DNA from: Candidatus Wallbacteria bacterium
GTDB taxonomy: Bacteria > Muiribacteriota > UBA6191 > JACPRK01
Assembly (NCBI GenBank): GCA_016213845.1
Contig: JACQZN010000011.1
Coordinates: 1 to 64,000 of the forward strand
Direction: 5' to 3'
Length of the DNA: 64,000 bases
The first letter of the stretch is position 1; each line of letters begins with the position of its first letter. The translations under genes were made by a program, and so were the position numbers. The notes beneath the pieces are model-generated. The model saw nothing but the letters and a program-made list of their open reading frames with translations. It made no database searches and was not told where the DNA came from. Positions 31,267-39,644 of the stretch are shown here, piece after piece.

Positions 31267-32694
31267 ATGGCGTCCCTGAATCCGGGTGTGCGCGTACGTT
31301 TTGCGCCGTCCCCCACCGGCGCACTCCACCTGGGCGGAGCCCGCACGGCGCTGTTCAATTACCTGTTCGCGCGACACAACAACGGACGCTTCATAGTCCG
31401 GATCGAAGATACCGATCGCGCCCGCTCCACCAAGGAGTCGGAGCTTGAGATCTTCGAGATGATGGAGTGGATGGGGATGCGGTCCGACGAGCCGGTGGAG
31501 CGGCAGACGGAGCGCATGGGTCGTTACGAGGCAGTGGCCTCGCAGCTTCTGGCGGCCGGGGCGGCCTACCGGTGCTACTGCACGGCCGAGGCGATCGAGC
31601 GCGACCGGGCGGCGGCCGAGGCGGAGGGCAAGGGTTATCGCTACCCGGGGACGTGCCGCGAGCTTTCGTCCCCACCGCCAGGAGCGGGCCCGTTCGTTCT
31701 CCGGCTGAAGGTGCCTCAGGCCCGGGCCATCGAGATCGACGACCTGGTGCGGGGAAAGGTCGTGGTGCGCTCCGAAGAGGTGGACGACTGGATTCTGGTG
31801 CGTTCGGAGGGCACTCCGACCTACAACTTCACGGTGGTCGTGGACGACACCGACATGCGCATCACTCACGTGATCCGGGGCGAAGATCACCTGGCGAACA
31901 CGCCGAAGCAGATCCTGCTCTACCAGGCGATGGGGAAGCCGGCACCGGCGTTCGCCCACGTATCGATGATCCTGGGCAGTGACAAGACGAAGCTTTCCAA
32001 GCGGCACGGGGCGACCTCGGTGCGGCAGTTCCGGGAGCAGGGAATCCTGGCGCCGGCGCTGCTCAACTACCTGGCGCGGCTGGGCTGGTCACACGGCGAT
32101 CAGGAGGTCTTCACGCTCGACGAAATGATCCGACTCTTCGAGCTCGAAGAGGTGAACCCGGCCGCGGCCGTCTTCAACCCCGAGAAGCTCCTCTGGGTCA
32201 ACGCGCAGCACCTCAAAGCCCTTGCTGACGGCGATCTGTGCGCCCAGGCCCTCGACTACGCGCGATTCACGAAGCGCCCCGAGGCCGGGTTGATGGCGGA
32301 TGCCGACTGCGCAAGCCGGGCGATGGGGAGTCTCAAGACGCGGGCCCGGACGCTGGCGGAGCTGCTCGACCAGGTACGGCCGTTCCTGACGGAGCGGGTG
32401 GAGTTCGAGAGCGGACTCCTGGAAGCCGTATCGGCACCGGAGAAGAGCGCGCTCCTGGGCGAGGTCTCGAACTGGCTCGCCGCCCGCACCGACTTCGAGG
32501 CGACGCGGCTGGAGCAGGATTTCCGGAGCTGGTGCGAGCAGAAGTCGCTGAAGCTGGGCGAAGTGGCCCAGCCGCTTCGAATTGCGCTGACGGGCCGCAA
32601 GGCAAGCCCGCCGATCTTCCAGGTCATCGAGGTTCTTGGCAAGCGAAGGACCATCGACCGGATCGCCGCCGTTTGCGGGGCGGCCTCGAGGTGA
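31267..32694 (+). CDS. gltX: Glutamyl-tRNA synthetase
   Basis: This class I synthetase charges tRNA-Glu. The 475-aa protein has the HIGH-type motif [14 protein letters not shown] near residue 12 and the KMSKS-type motif [10 protein letters not shown] near residue 240. The C-terminal anticodon-binding helices are complete. The ATG at 31267 has GGAGGT ten bases upstream and fits the conserved N-terminus ([11 protein letters not shown]). Its stop lies four bases before the glnS start, so both are probably co-transcribed. Confidence 0.96.
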   Translation: MASLNPGVRVRFAPSPTGALHLGGARTALFNYLFARHNNGRFIVRIEDTDRARSTKESELEIFEMMEWMGMRSDEPVERQTERMGRYEAVASQLLAAGAAYRCYCTAEAIERDRAAAEAEGKGYRYPGTCRELSSPPPGAGPFVLRLKVPQARAIEIDDLVRGKVVVRSEEVDDWILVRSEGTPTYNFTVVVDDTDMRITHVIRGEDHLANTPKQILLYQAMGKPAPAFAHVSMILGSDKTKLSKRHGATSVRQFREQGILAPALLNYLARLGWSHGDQEVFTLDEMIRLFELEEVNPAAAVFNPEKLLWVNAQHLKALADGDLCAQALDYARFTKRPEAGLMADADCASRAMGSLKTRARTLAELLDQVRPFLTERVEFESGLLEAVSAPEKSALLGEVSNWLAARTDFEATRLEQDFRSWCEQKSLKLGEVAQPLRIALTGRKASPPIFQVIEVLGKRRTIDRIAAVCGAASR

Positions 32695-32698
32695 GAGC

Positions 32699-34441
32699 GT
32701 GAGCGAGTCGCGCGAGAAGCCGGCGGGCATGGGACGGGATGGCACCGAGCCGGCCGCGAAGCCGTCGGGAGATTTCATCCGAACCATCGTCGGCGAGGAC
32801 CTTCGCACGGGCAAGAACGGGGCACGCGTGGCGACGCGCTTCCCCCCTGAGCCCAACGGCTATCTGCACATCGGGCACGCCAAGTCGATCTGCCTCAACT
32901 TCGGCATCGCACGGGACTTTCCGGGCGGCACGTGCAACCTGCGGTTCGACGATACAAACCCTGCCAAGGAAGAGGTGGAGTACGTCGAGTCGATCGAGGA
33001 GGACGTCCGCTGGCTCGGGTTCAGTTGGGAGGATCGGCTCTACTACGCCTCCGACTACTTCGGGAAGCTCCACGACTATGCGGTCGAGCTGATCCGCAAG
33101 GGCAAAGCCTACGTCTGCGACCTGTCGGCCGACGAGATCCGCCAGCACCGCGGGACGCTCACGGAGCCGGGGAAGGATAGCCCGTATCGGAACCGAGGCG
33201 TGGAGGAGAACCTCGAGCTCTTCGCGCGCATGCGGGGCGGCGAGTTCGACGAGGGCTCGCGGGTGCTGCGGGCCAAGATCGACATGGCGTCGCCGAACAT
33301 CTGCATGCGGGACCCGGCGATGTACCGCATCAAGAAGGCGCCGCACCACCGCACGGGTGACGCCTGGTGCATCTACCCGATGTACGACTTCGCGCACTGC
33401 ATCTCGGACATGATCGAGGGGATCACGCACTCGATCTGCACGCTGGAGTTCGCCAACAACCGGGAGTTGTACGACTGGTTCCTGGACAACCTGGACGTGC
33501 CTTGCCACCCGCAGCAGATCGAGTTCGCCCGGCTCAACCTCAACTACACCGTGCTGAGCAAGCGCAAGCTACTGGAGCTGGTGCAGGAGGGCCACGTGAG
33601 CGGCTGGGACGACCCGCGGATGCCAACATTGCGCGGCATGCGGCGCCGGGGTTACACGCCCGAAGCGATCCGAACGTTTTGCGAGCGCATTGGCGTGGCC
33701 CGGACGGACAGCGTGGTCGACATCGGAATGCTGGAGCACGCGATCCGTGAGGACCTGAACCTCCACGCGCCCAGGGCGATGGCCGTACTGAGGCCGCTGA
33801 GGGTCGTCATCGAGAACTACCCCGAGGGCCAGGTCGAGGAGTTCGACGTGCCGATCAACCCTGAGGACCCGGCGGCCGGGACGCGCAAGGTCCCCTTCTC
33901 GAGGGAGCTCTACATCGAGCAGGACGACTTCCGGGAAGTCCCGCCGCCCAAGTACTACAGACTCTCCCCGGGCAAGGAGGTGCGGCTGAGGTCGGCCTAC
34001 TTCCTGACCTGCAACCGCGTGCTGAAGGACGGCGAGGGGCGGCCGGTGGAGCTCCGCTGCAGTTACGACCCGGCCTCGCGAGGGGGAGCGTCGCCGGACG
34101 GACGGAAAGTGAAGGCGACCATCCACTGGGTCTCCGCCGCGCACGCTGTGGATGCCGAGGTGCGGCTCTACGACAAGCTTTTTGCGACACCGAACCCGGG
34201 TGAGGGCAGCGGGGACTACCGGCAGAACCTCAATGACGGGTCGCTGGAGCGGCTCTCGGATTGCAAGGTCGAGCCGGGGCTGGCCAATGCCCTTCCGGGC
34301 AGCCGGCACCAGTTCGAGCGGCTCGGGTACTTCTGCGTCGACACGGTCGACTCGCAGCCCGGGAAGCTGGTCTTCAACCGTACGGTGACGCTGAGGGACA
34401 CGTGGGCGAAGATCGAGGCCGGGGAGAGGAAGCAGGGTTGA
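32699..34441 (+). CDS. glnS: Glutaminyl-tRNA synthetase
   Basis: GlnRS charges tRNA-Gln directly. The 580-aa protein has [15 protein letters not shown] near residue 50, LSKRKL as the KMSKS-type motif, and the two C-terminal beta-barrels that read the anticodon. The start is taken as GTG at 32699, four bases after the gltX stop with GAGGTGAG upstream; an ATG at 32729 is the alternative. The TGA stop lies inside the first unit of a GGTTGAG repeat. Confidence 0.95.
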   Translation: MSESREKPAGMGRDGTEPAAKPSGDFIRTIVGEDLRTGKNGARVATRFPPEPNGYLHIGHAKSICLNFGIARDFPGGTCNLRFDDTNPAKEEVEYVESIEEDVRWLGFSWEDRLYYASDYFGKLHDYAVELIRKGKAYVCDLSADEIRQHRGTLTEPGKDSPYRNRGVEENLELFARMRGGEFDEGSRVLRAKIDMASPNICMRDPAMYRIKKAPHHRTGDAWCIYPMYDFAHCISDMIEGITHSICTLEFANNRELYDWFLDNLDVPCHPQQIEFARLNLNYTVLSKRKLLELVQEGHVSGWDDPRMPTLRGMRRRGYTPEAIRTFCERIGVARTDSVVDIGMLEHAIREDLNLHAPRAMAVLRPLRVVIENYPEGQVEEFDVPINPEDPAAGTRKVPFSRELYIEQDDFREVPPPKYYRLSPGKEVRLRSAYFLTCNRVLKDGEGRPVELRCSYDPASRGGASPDGRKVKATIHWVSAAHAVDAEVRLYDKLFATPNPGEGSGDYRQNLNDGSLERLSDCKVEPGLANALPGSRHQFERLGYFCVDTVDSQPGKLVFNRTVTLRDTWAKIEAGERKQG

Positions 34442-34491
34442 GGGTTGAGGCTTGAGGCTTGAGGGTTGAGGCTTGAGGGGGGAGGCTTCAG
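34436..34491 (+). repeat. Heptad tandem repeat overlapping the glnS stop codon
   Basis: Eight consecutive heptamers follow without a gap: GGTTGAG or GCTTGAG six times, then GGGGGAG and GCTTCAG. The first unit contains the glnS TGA. The same heptamer, in both orientations, occurs after the methyltransferase at 9511-9629. Confidence 0.8.
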
Positions 34492-34734
34492 GAACCAGGA
34501 TTCGGACCTCAGGTGGCAGGCGCGAGGGGGAAGGTAGAAGCGGGGGGCCGGAGTCGGTTCGGACGCAGGGGCACTCGGTTGGGGGTGAGGAGAGGGTGTG
34601 GCGGCAGGCCATGGGGGCATGTGCAGCCTGTGACACCTGCAGGTTGGACGGCCTGCGCCAGCTCGTGCGGCGTGGCCAGTGCCTTCCACCTTCCATCTTC
34701 CAGATTCCACCTTCTCGCTTCTCAATTCTGATCC
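34492..34734. other. Intergenic stretch before tRNA-Glu without a gene
   Basis: These bases are rich in G on the first half and in C/T on the second (TTCCA-type runs near 34684-34715) and carry no convincing reading frame, ribosome binding site or terminator. Together with the repeat and promoter they fill the 335-base gap between glnS and the tRNA. Confidence 0.5.
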
Positions 34735-34763
34735 TTGACAAACGGCTCTGGGCGTGCGATCAT
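34735..34763 (+). promoter_or_regulatory. Promoter of tRNA-Glu
   Basis: A perfect TTGACA at 34735-34740 is followed after 17 bp by GATCAT at 34758-34763 (four of six). The predicted start of transcription is near 34770, just before the tRNA 5' end, which fits a stand-alone tRNA promoter. Confidence 0.6.
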
Positions 34764-34776
34764 CAGGCACACGCTG

Positions 34777-34851
34777 GGCCCCATCGTCTAGCGGTTAGGA
34801 CGCTGCCCTCTCACGGCGGAAACAGGGGTTCGATTCCCCTTGGGGCTACCA
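34777..34851 (+). tRNA. tRNA-Glu (anticodon CUC)
   Basis: A full cloverleaf can be drawn by hand. The acceptor stem is GGCCCCA/TGGGGCT (one G-T pair), the anticodon stem CTGCC/GGCGG with loop CTCTCAC gives anticodon CTC, and the T arm is AGGGG-TTCGATT-CCCCT. The discriminator base A is followed by an encoded CCA. It reads GAG codons. It lies just downstream of gltX and glnS. Confidence 0.96.
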
Positions 34852-34996
34852 GGTCCGGCCGCGGCTGAAGTCGAGTCGCGAAGCAATCGGACGGAAAGCG
34901 GCGAAATGTCCGTCGGCAGGGCGTGCAAACGGCCGAAATCACTGGTATTCTTTGATTTTGGAGCGTTTTTTGTACTGTCGACGGAAGGATTGAACG

Positions 34997-35233
34997 ATGA
35001 GGGCAGCCGGTACGCAGTATCGATTCGACTTGCGAGTGGGCAAGGAGCGGTTCTACGTGGGCATCTACAATGGAGCCCGCCTGAAGATCCTGCTCAATGC
35101 GTTGAGACCGGGCACCGGGTTGGTCCTGACGCGCGACGGCAACGCGGTGGCAATGGAGTTTGCCAGCCCGGCCAGCGCGCTCGCGTGGTTGGATCGCCAA
35201 TCAACCGACCTGGGCCAATCGAAGGCAGCCTGA
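34997..35233 (+). CDS. Small hypothetical protein
   Basis: The 78-aa reading frame begins with ATG after GGAAGGA and encodes a soluble, slightly basic protein with alternating hydrophobic residues (RFDLRVGKERFYVGIY) that could form strands. I recognise no family. It follows tRNA-Glu, whose downstream region has a T-run near 34970 but no clear hairpin. It could also be non-coding. Confidence 0.45.
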   Translation: MRAAGTQYRFDLRVGKERFYVGIYNGARLKILLNALRPGTGLVLTRDGNAVAMEFASPASALAWLDRQSTDLGQSKAA

Positions 35234-35278
35234 GCCCGGACAGCGGGACCAGGCGACCGTTGCGCTTGACGCCCGGCG

Positions 35279-37249
35279 TCAACTCGCGGGCTCTGAAATC
35301 GGGAAGTAGAGCGTGAAGGCCACGCCGCAGGGGTGGATGTTTTCGACCTCGATCCGGCCGCCGTGCTGCTCCATGATGCCGTGGCAGGCCGCCAGCCCCA
35401 ATCCAGGCCCCTTTCCGACGCCTCGCGTCGTGAAGAAGGGCCTGAAGAGCTGACGCAAATTCTCCTCAGCTATCCAGGGACCGTCGTTGAAGATCCGGAC
35501 GGCGACTGCGGGATGCGGTCCCGGCACCTGGAATGTCTCGACGCGCACGACGCCGGCTTGCTGGCTCTCATTGAGGGCCTTGTAGGCGTTGTCCAGGATG
35601 TTGGCGAAGACTTCCTGGCTCTCGGCTTCGTTGATCGCGATGAGGGGCAGCCCCTGCTGCGGGGTGTACTCGAGCCGGATCCCGGACATCTCGAAGAGCC
35701 CCGACATCAGGTTGAGCGCGTTGGAGAGCGGTACGTGCACGTCCAGGTAGACCTTGTTGCCGTGGCGGTAGCGCGCAAAGGCGGTGAGGCTGAGGATGAT
35801 CTTCTGGCACCGGAGCGCGTGGCTGTAGATCTTCTCGAAGGCGTTCTGGGCCTGGGGCCCGTCGAGCCTTTCGTTGGAGCCGATCTCGGCGTATCCGAGG
35901 ATGATGGCGAGGGGGTTGTTGAGCTCGTGGGCGGCCCCGGCAATCATCTGAGCGAGCGCCGCCAGCACCTCGGTGCGCTGTAGCTGATACTGCATCGCGC
36001 GTTCCTGGGCCACAGCGCGGCGCACCTCCGTGACGTCCTCCATCAGCACGGCGATCTTCGGGATCGGCGTACCGAGGTACCCGTTCCCGGCGGCCACCGG
36101 AGTCGAGGTGATCTCGAAGGTGCGCAGCTCGCCCGAGGGCGTCTGGATGGCCGCCTCGAGCACGGCAGGTCCCGCTGCGTGTGCAGCAGGCGTCGTCAAG
36201 TTCTTGTGCCAGTCCGGCCTTGCGAAGATGTCGTTCATCGCGCGTCCCAGCAGCTGGGTAGCCGACAGGCCAGCCAGGCCTTGAAAGGCGAGATTGCTGT
36301 AGACGACATGACCCGCGTCATCGGTGGCGAAGATGGGCGCAGGAAGCGTGTCGAGCAAGATCTCGTGGAAGCGCCGCAAGCCGCTCAGGTGGCCGATCTG
36401 ATCCTCGAGGAGGGAGACCTTCCGCTTGTAGTAGCCGGTCATCTGGAGGGTCTGACCTCGCCGGATGAGGGAGCTTATCGTGTCGAGCAGCTTCTTGCTG
36501 TCGATCGGCTTCGTGAGGTAGTCGACCGCGCCCGCCTTGAGGGCGTCGACGGCGATCTCGGTGGAACCGTGGCCTGTGAGCATGGCCACCAGCGTGTCCG
36601 GATCGCTGGCCAGGATCCTGCGCAGCAGCTCGATGCCGTTCATGTCCGGCAGCAGGTAGTCGGTCAGGACGAAGAACGGGTGCTCGGTCTCGACGATTTT
36701 GAGAGCCTCGCGCGCTGTGTGGGCCGTGTAGATCGGGTACTTCAGGGGCTGCAACACACGGCAGTAGACGCTCAGCAGATGCTCCTCGTCGTCGACGATG
36801 AGGATTCGCTTCTCCATCCGCGGCTCCGTCGCGGCGGAGGGATCGAGCAGGGCCTCGACCCGCTTGAGGAAGTGCTCGATGCGGCACGGAAGCGAGATGA
36901 ACTCGGAGGCTCCGGTGTCCTCGAGAAGCTCCTTGCTCAGCCCTTCCTTGAATGTTCCGGAGACAATCAAGATCGGAATTCTGTTGAGGTCGGCGTAAGC
37001 CGGGGAACGCAGGATTCGGGTGAAGCGGATGCCATCCAGGTCGGGCATGTGGATGTCGGTGACGACCAAGGAGAAGGACTCGCGCTCGAGCAGCTCCAGG
37101 GCCTCGATGGCGCCGGTCACCAGGGCAACGCGGTACCCCGCGTTCTGGAGCACCTTGCCGAACATCCCGCGGACCGATGCGTTGTCGTTGACGAACAGGA
37201 TGGATCGGGCCGTCGCTCGATCAGGCCCGACTTTGTCCGCGGGGTCCAT
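35279..37249 (-). CDS. Histidine kinase with two N-terminal receiver domains and PAS
   Basis: The 656-aa soluble protein has the order REC (about 15-133), REC (147-262), PAS (292-410), HisKA (428-495) and HATPase (535-650). The HisKA phospho-acceptor is His441 in AHELNNPLAIILGY, and the ATPase has GKGPGLGLAACHGI. The second receiver is complete (Asp153/154, Asp197, Thr225, Lys247). The first keeps Asp65 but has Asn-Asp for the acidic pair and Leu120 where the conserved Lys should be. It has no membrane segment, so it senses an internal signal or is driven by phosphotransfer. The ATG has GGAGGG upstream. It is convergent with the small gene before it. Confidence 0.9.
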   Translation of the reverse strand: MDPADKVGPDRATARSILFVNDNASVRGMFGKVLQNAGYRVALVTGAIEALELLERESFSLVVTDIHMPDLDGIRFTRILRSPAYADLNRIPILIVSGTFKEGLSKELLEDTGASEFISLPCRIEHFLKRVEALLDPSAATEPRMEKRILIVDDEEHLLSVYCRVLQPLKYPIYTAHTAREALKIVETEHPFFVLTDYLLPDMNGIELLRRILASDPDTLVAMLTGHGSTEIAVDALKAGAVDYLTKPIDSKKLLDTISSLIRRGQTLQMTGYYKRKVSLLEDQIGHLSGLRRFHEILLDTLPAPIFATDDAGHVVYSNLAFQGLAGLSATQLLGRAMNDIFARPDWHKNLTTPAAHAAGPAVLEAAIQTPSGELRTFEITSTPVAAGNGYLGTPIPKIAVLMEDVTEVRRAVAQERAMQYQLQRTEVLAALAQMIAGAAHELNNPLAIILGYAEIGSNERLDGPQAQNAFEKIYSHALRCQKIILSLTAFARYRHGNKVYLDVHVPLSNALNLMSGLFEMSGIRLEYTPQQGLPLIAINEAESQEVFANILDNAYKALNESQQAGVVRVETFQVPGPHPAVAVRIFNDGPWIAEENLRQLFRPFFTTRGVGKGPGLGLAACHGIMEQHGGRIEVENIHPCGVAFTLYFPISEPAS

Positions 37250-37557
37250 GCATCCCTCCAGGCGTCCGGTCCGACCAGACGGTCACCGAGTTGCTTAACA
37301 CATCGTCGTCTCAATGGCGAGCCCGGCCTGCCATGGGGCGAAATGCGGGGACACACGACTCATTTTCCGGATCCGCGTGGGCTCTCGGTTCTCCGACGCA
37401 TCAGGAAATGAGTCGTGTGTCCCTCTATTTCGGGCTGGGGCTTGGGCACGATCGGACGCGAGGGGCCTCCCTACGGGACATGCACGCATGCGGGAGGCCC
37501 GCCTTGCCGGGCCGAGGCGCCAATGATACACTGCGCGGGGCGATCGGACGAGGGAAG
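37250..37557. other. Intergenic region holding a palindromic element
   Basis: The 308 bases between the divergent histidine kinase and menG carry the palindromic repeat at 37341-37430 and otherwise no reading frame with support. An inverted GCAT-rich stretch (CATGCACGCATGCGGGAGG) near 37479-37497 is visible but not interpretable. Confidence 0.5.
37341..37430. repeat. Palindromic repeat with GGGGACACACGAC arms, copy 1
   Basis: The left arm at 37341-37368 and the right arm at 37404-37430 are inverted copies with one indel and two mismatches, around a 35-base loop. The core GGGGACACACGAC/GTCGTGTGTCCC is the same as in the copy at 48676-48732. It resembles REP-type palindromes that are moved by RAYT/Y1 transposases, but no such gene is in the window. 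Confidence 0.75.
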
Positions 37558-38280
37558 ATGACGCTGCAACACGTGCCCGCGGGTCCTGAGCGCGCCAGCA
37601 TGGCGCGCGAGCTCTTCGGGCGGATCGCGCCGCGCTACGACCTGGCCAACCGGGTTCTGAGCGGATGTCTCGACGTCTGGTGGAGGCGCGTGGCCGCTTC
37701 CGAGGTCGCTCCGGCGCCGGGTGAACGCGTCCTGGATCTCTGCACGGGCACGGGCGACCTGGCGCTCGAGCTGGAGAGAACTTCCGGGCACCAGGCGGAC
37801 GTCTTCGGCGCCGATTTCTCGACGCCGATGCTATCTCTGGCCCGGGCCAAACACCAGAAGGCGGGCCGCGTGGCACGCCTGGCGGCAGCAGACGGCATGG
37901 CGCTTCCGTACCGCGACGGCGTCTTCGACGCAGTGACGGCCTCCTTCGGGGTCCGGAGCTTCGCCGACCTTGCGCGCGGCATTCGCGAGATGGCACGAGT
38001 GACCCGGCCGGGAGGACGCGTGGCGATCCTGGAGTTCACCACCCCGGAGCCCGGGCTCTTCCGTCAGCTGTACCTTTTCTATCTGCAGCGCGTGCTACCG
38101 TTCATCGGCGATACCCTGAGCGCCAGCCCCGGAACCTACGCCTACCTGCCCTGCACGGTCGTGGAGTTCCCGTCCCAGCCGGAGCTGGCACGCCTGATGG
38201 CCGACTGCGGCCTGCGGAATGTCCGATACCGCAACTTGACGTTCGGGGTGGCGGCGTTGCACCTGGGTATCCGAACATGA
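37558..38280 (+). CDS. menG: Demethylmenaquinone/ubiquinone methyltransferase (MenG/UbiE)
   Basis: This SAM-dependent C-methyltransferase performs a late step of menaquinone (or ubiquinone) synthesis. The 240-aa protein has VLDLCTGTGDLALEL (motif I), the family signature ASFGVRSFADLARGIREM, and RPGGRVAILEFTTP. The FGRIAPRYDLANRVLS start is typical of UbiE. The ATG at 37558 is preceded by GAGGGAAG at short spacing. It overlaps the next gene by four bases. The quinone type cannot be told from this gene alone. Confidence 0.92.
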   Translation: MTLQHVPAGPERASMARELFGRIAPRYDLANRVLSGCLDVWWRRVAASEVAPAPGERVLDLCTGTGDLALELERTSGHQADVFGADFSTPMLSLARAKHQKAGRVARLAAADGMALPYRDGVFDAVTASFGVRSFADLARGIREMARVTRPGGRVAILEFTTPEPGLFRQLYLFYLQRVLPFIGDTLSASPGTYAYLPCTVVEFPSQPELARLMADCGLRNVRYRNLTFGVAALHLGIRT

Positions 38281-39632
38281 GTCGCATTTCCGTCGACGAA
38301 GACGAATTCGAGAGGCAGGAGCTCCTGCAGCTTCTGCGCGAGGGCGACAGCGCCGGCTTCAACGCGCGGCGCCACCAGCACAGCTACAAGCGGATCGACC
38401 TGAGCCGCTCCGAGCTCATCTTTGCCGAGCTCGAGGGCGTCGTCTTGATGGAGGCTGATCTGGCGGAGAGCAACTTCTCTGGCTCCAACCTCTCCAACTC
38501 GAACCTCAGGGGCGCCTTTCTCAGCAACTGCGACCTGTCGGGAGCCGACCTGCGGGCGACGGACCTGACGGGTGCCGACCTCACGTTCGCCAACCTGACG
38601 GGCGCGCAGCTTGCGGGCGCGAACCTGCTCGGCGCCAACCTCTCGGACGCGCTTCTGCCAGGTGCCGACCTCACCGGAGCGAACCTGCGCTCCGCGGACA
38701 TGCGCCGGGCCGACCTGCGCAACGCCAGCCTCACGCGCGCGGACGTGTTGACGGCGAACCTCGAGGGAATCCGCGGGGCACCGGACGACTTCCTCAGGAT
38801 AGGGGACACCTTCGAGCAGGGAGCCGATCGTGCCGTGAAGACGGGCAGCTTCGAGGAGGCGCTCGTGCTCTACGACGGAGCCGACCACTTCCTGCAGCAG
38901 GGCCAGCACTTCCGCAAGCGCGCGGAGCTGTTCCGCAAGGTCGTCCGGCTGGCGAACACCCTGGGGATCGCGCCCGACCAGCTCCACGCCCGGGGAACCC
39001 GGTTGCTGCTGGCGCTGGCCAAGGCGCGGGCCGACGCTGCCGCGTCCGGGCATCAGGCGGACGCCGAAGAGCTGAGACGGCTACACGACGCCCTGCGGCA
39101 GGAATCGGGCGTCCCCGAAGAGGCTCCGGCCAACCTGGTTGCCCCAGAGCTTCGCGAACTGACGCGGACCGACCTGCAGCGCCACGCGGCGGTGGCGCTC
39201 CGGCTGTTCCACCGCTTCGATGTCGACTCGCTGCTGGTGCGCCTGGGCGAGCTGCTCGACTCGATGGATGAAACGACTGTGCTGGATCTGTCGGTGCGAT
39301 TCGGCATCCCGGACCTGCAGTTGAGCCGCGCAGGCGAGACCCTCACGGCCGAGGGCGAGGAGCTCGATCGGCTCAGGGGAGAGAACTTCCTGGACGTGTT
39401 GAAGCAGAGGCTGCGGGCCACGATCTGCAGCGAGAACGGCGCCGTTTACGCGGCCTGGCGCAAGGACGAGGTGAGCTCGCTGGAACCGCTCATCGTCATC
39501 CTGCTCAAGGAACTGGCGGTCCCGTCACCTTTCAGAATCTTGGCGCCCGTGCTGGCGGCGCTCATCGTCAAGTCGGGCCTGGCGCGATACTGCAACTGGG
39601 TGGCCACGGCGGGCAGGCTCCCCATCGCCTGA
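38277..39632 (+). CDS. Pentapeptide-repeat protein with C-terminal helical domain
   Basis: Residues about 39-165 form a run of A(D/N)LXX pentapeptides (for example GADLRATDLTGADLTFANLTG, seen as successive fives), which should fold as a right-handed beta-helix of six or so coils. After it comes a helical region with a TPR-like segment (FEEALVLYDGADHFLQQG) and a C-terminal domain I do not recognise, ending near a hydrophobic segment. No signal peptide. The function is unknown; pentapeptide domains act as binding scaffolds. The ATG overlaps the menG stop, so the pair is co-translated. Confidence 0.8.
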   Translation: MSRISVDEDEFERQELLQLLREGDSAGFNARRHQHSYKRIDLSRSELIFAELEGVVLMEADLAESNFSGSNLSNSNLRGAFLSNCDLSGADLRATDLTGADLTFANLTGAQLAGANLLGANLSDALLPGADLTGANLRSADMRRADLRNASLTRADVLTANLEGIRGAPDDFLRIGDTFEQGADRAVKTGSFEEALVLYDGADHFLQQGQHFRKRAELFRKVVRLANTLGIAPDQLHARGTRLLLALAKARADAAASGHQADAEELRRLHDALRQESGVPEEAPANLVAPELRELTRTDLQRHAAVALRLFHRFDVDSLLVRLGELLDSMDETTVLDLSVRFGIPDLQLSRAGETLTAEGEELDRLRGENFLDVLKQRLRATICSENGAVYAAWRKDEVSSLEPLIVILLKELAVPSPFRILAPVLAALIVKSGLARYCNWVATAGRLPIA

Positions 39633-39644
39633 AAGCCTGGCCGC

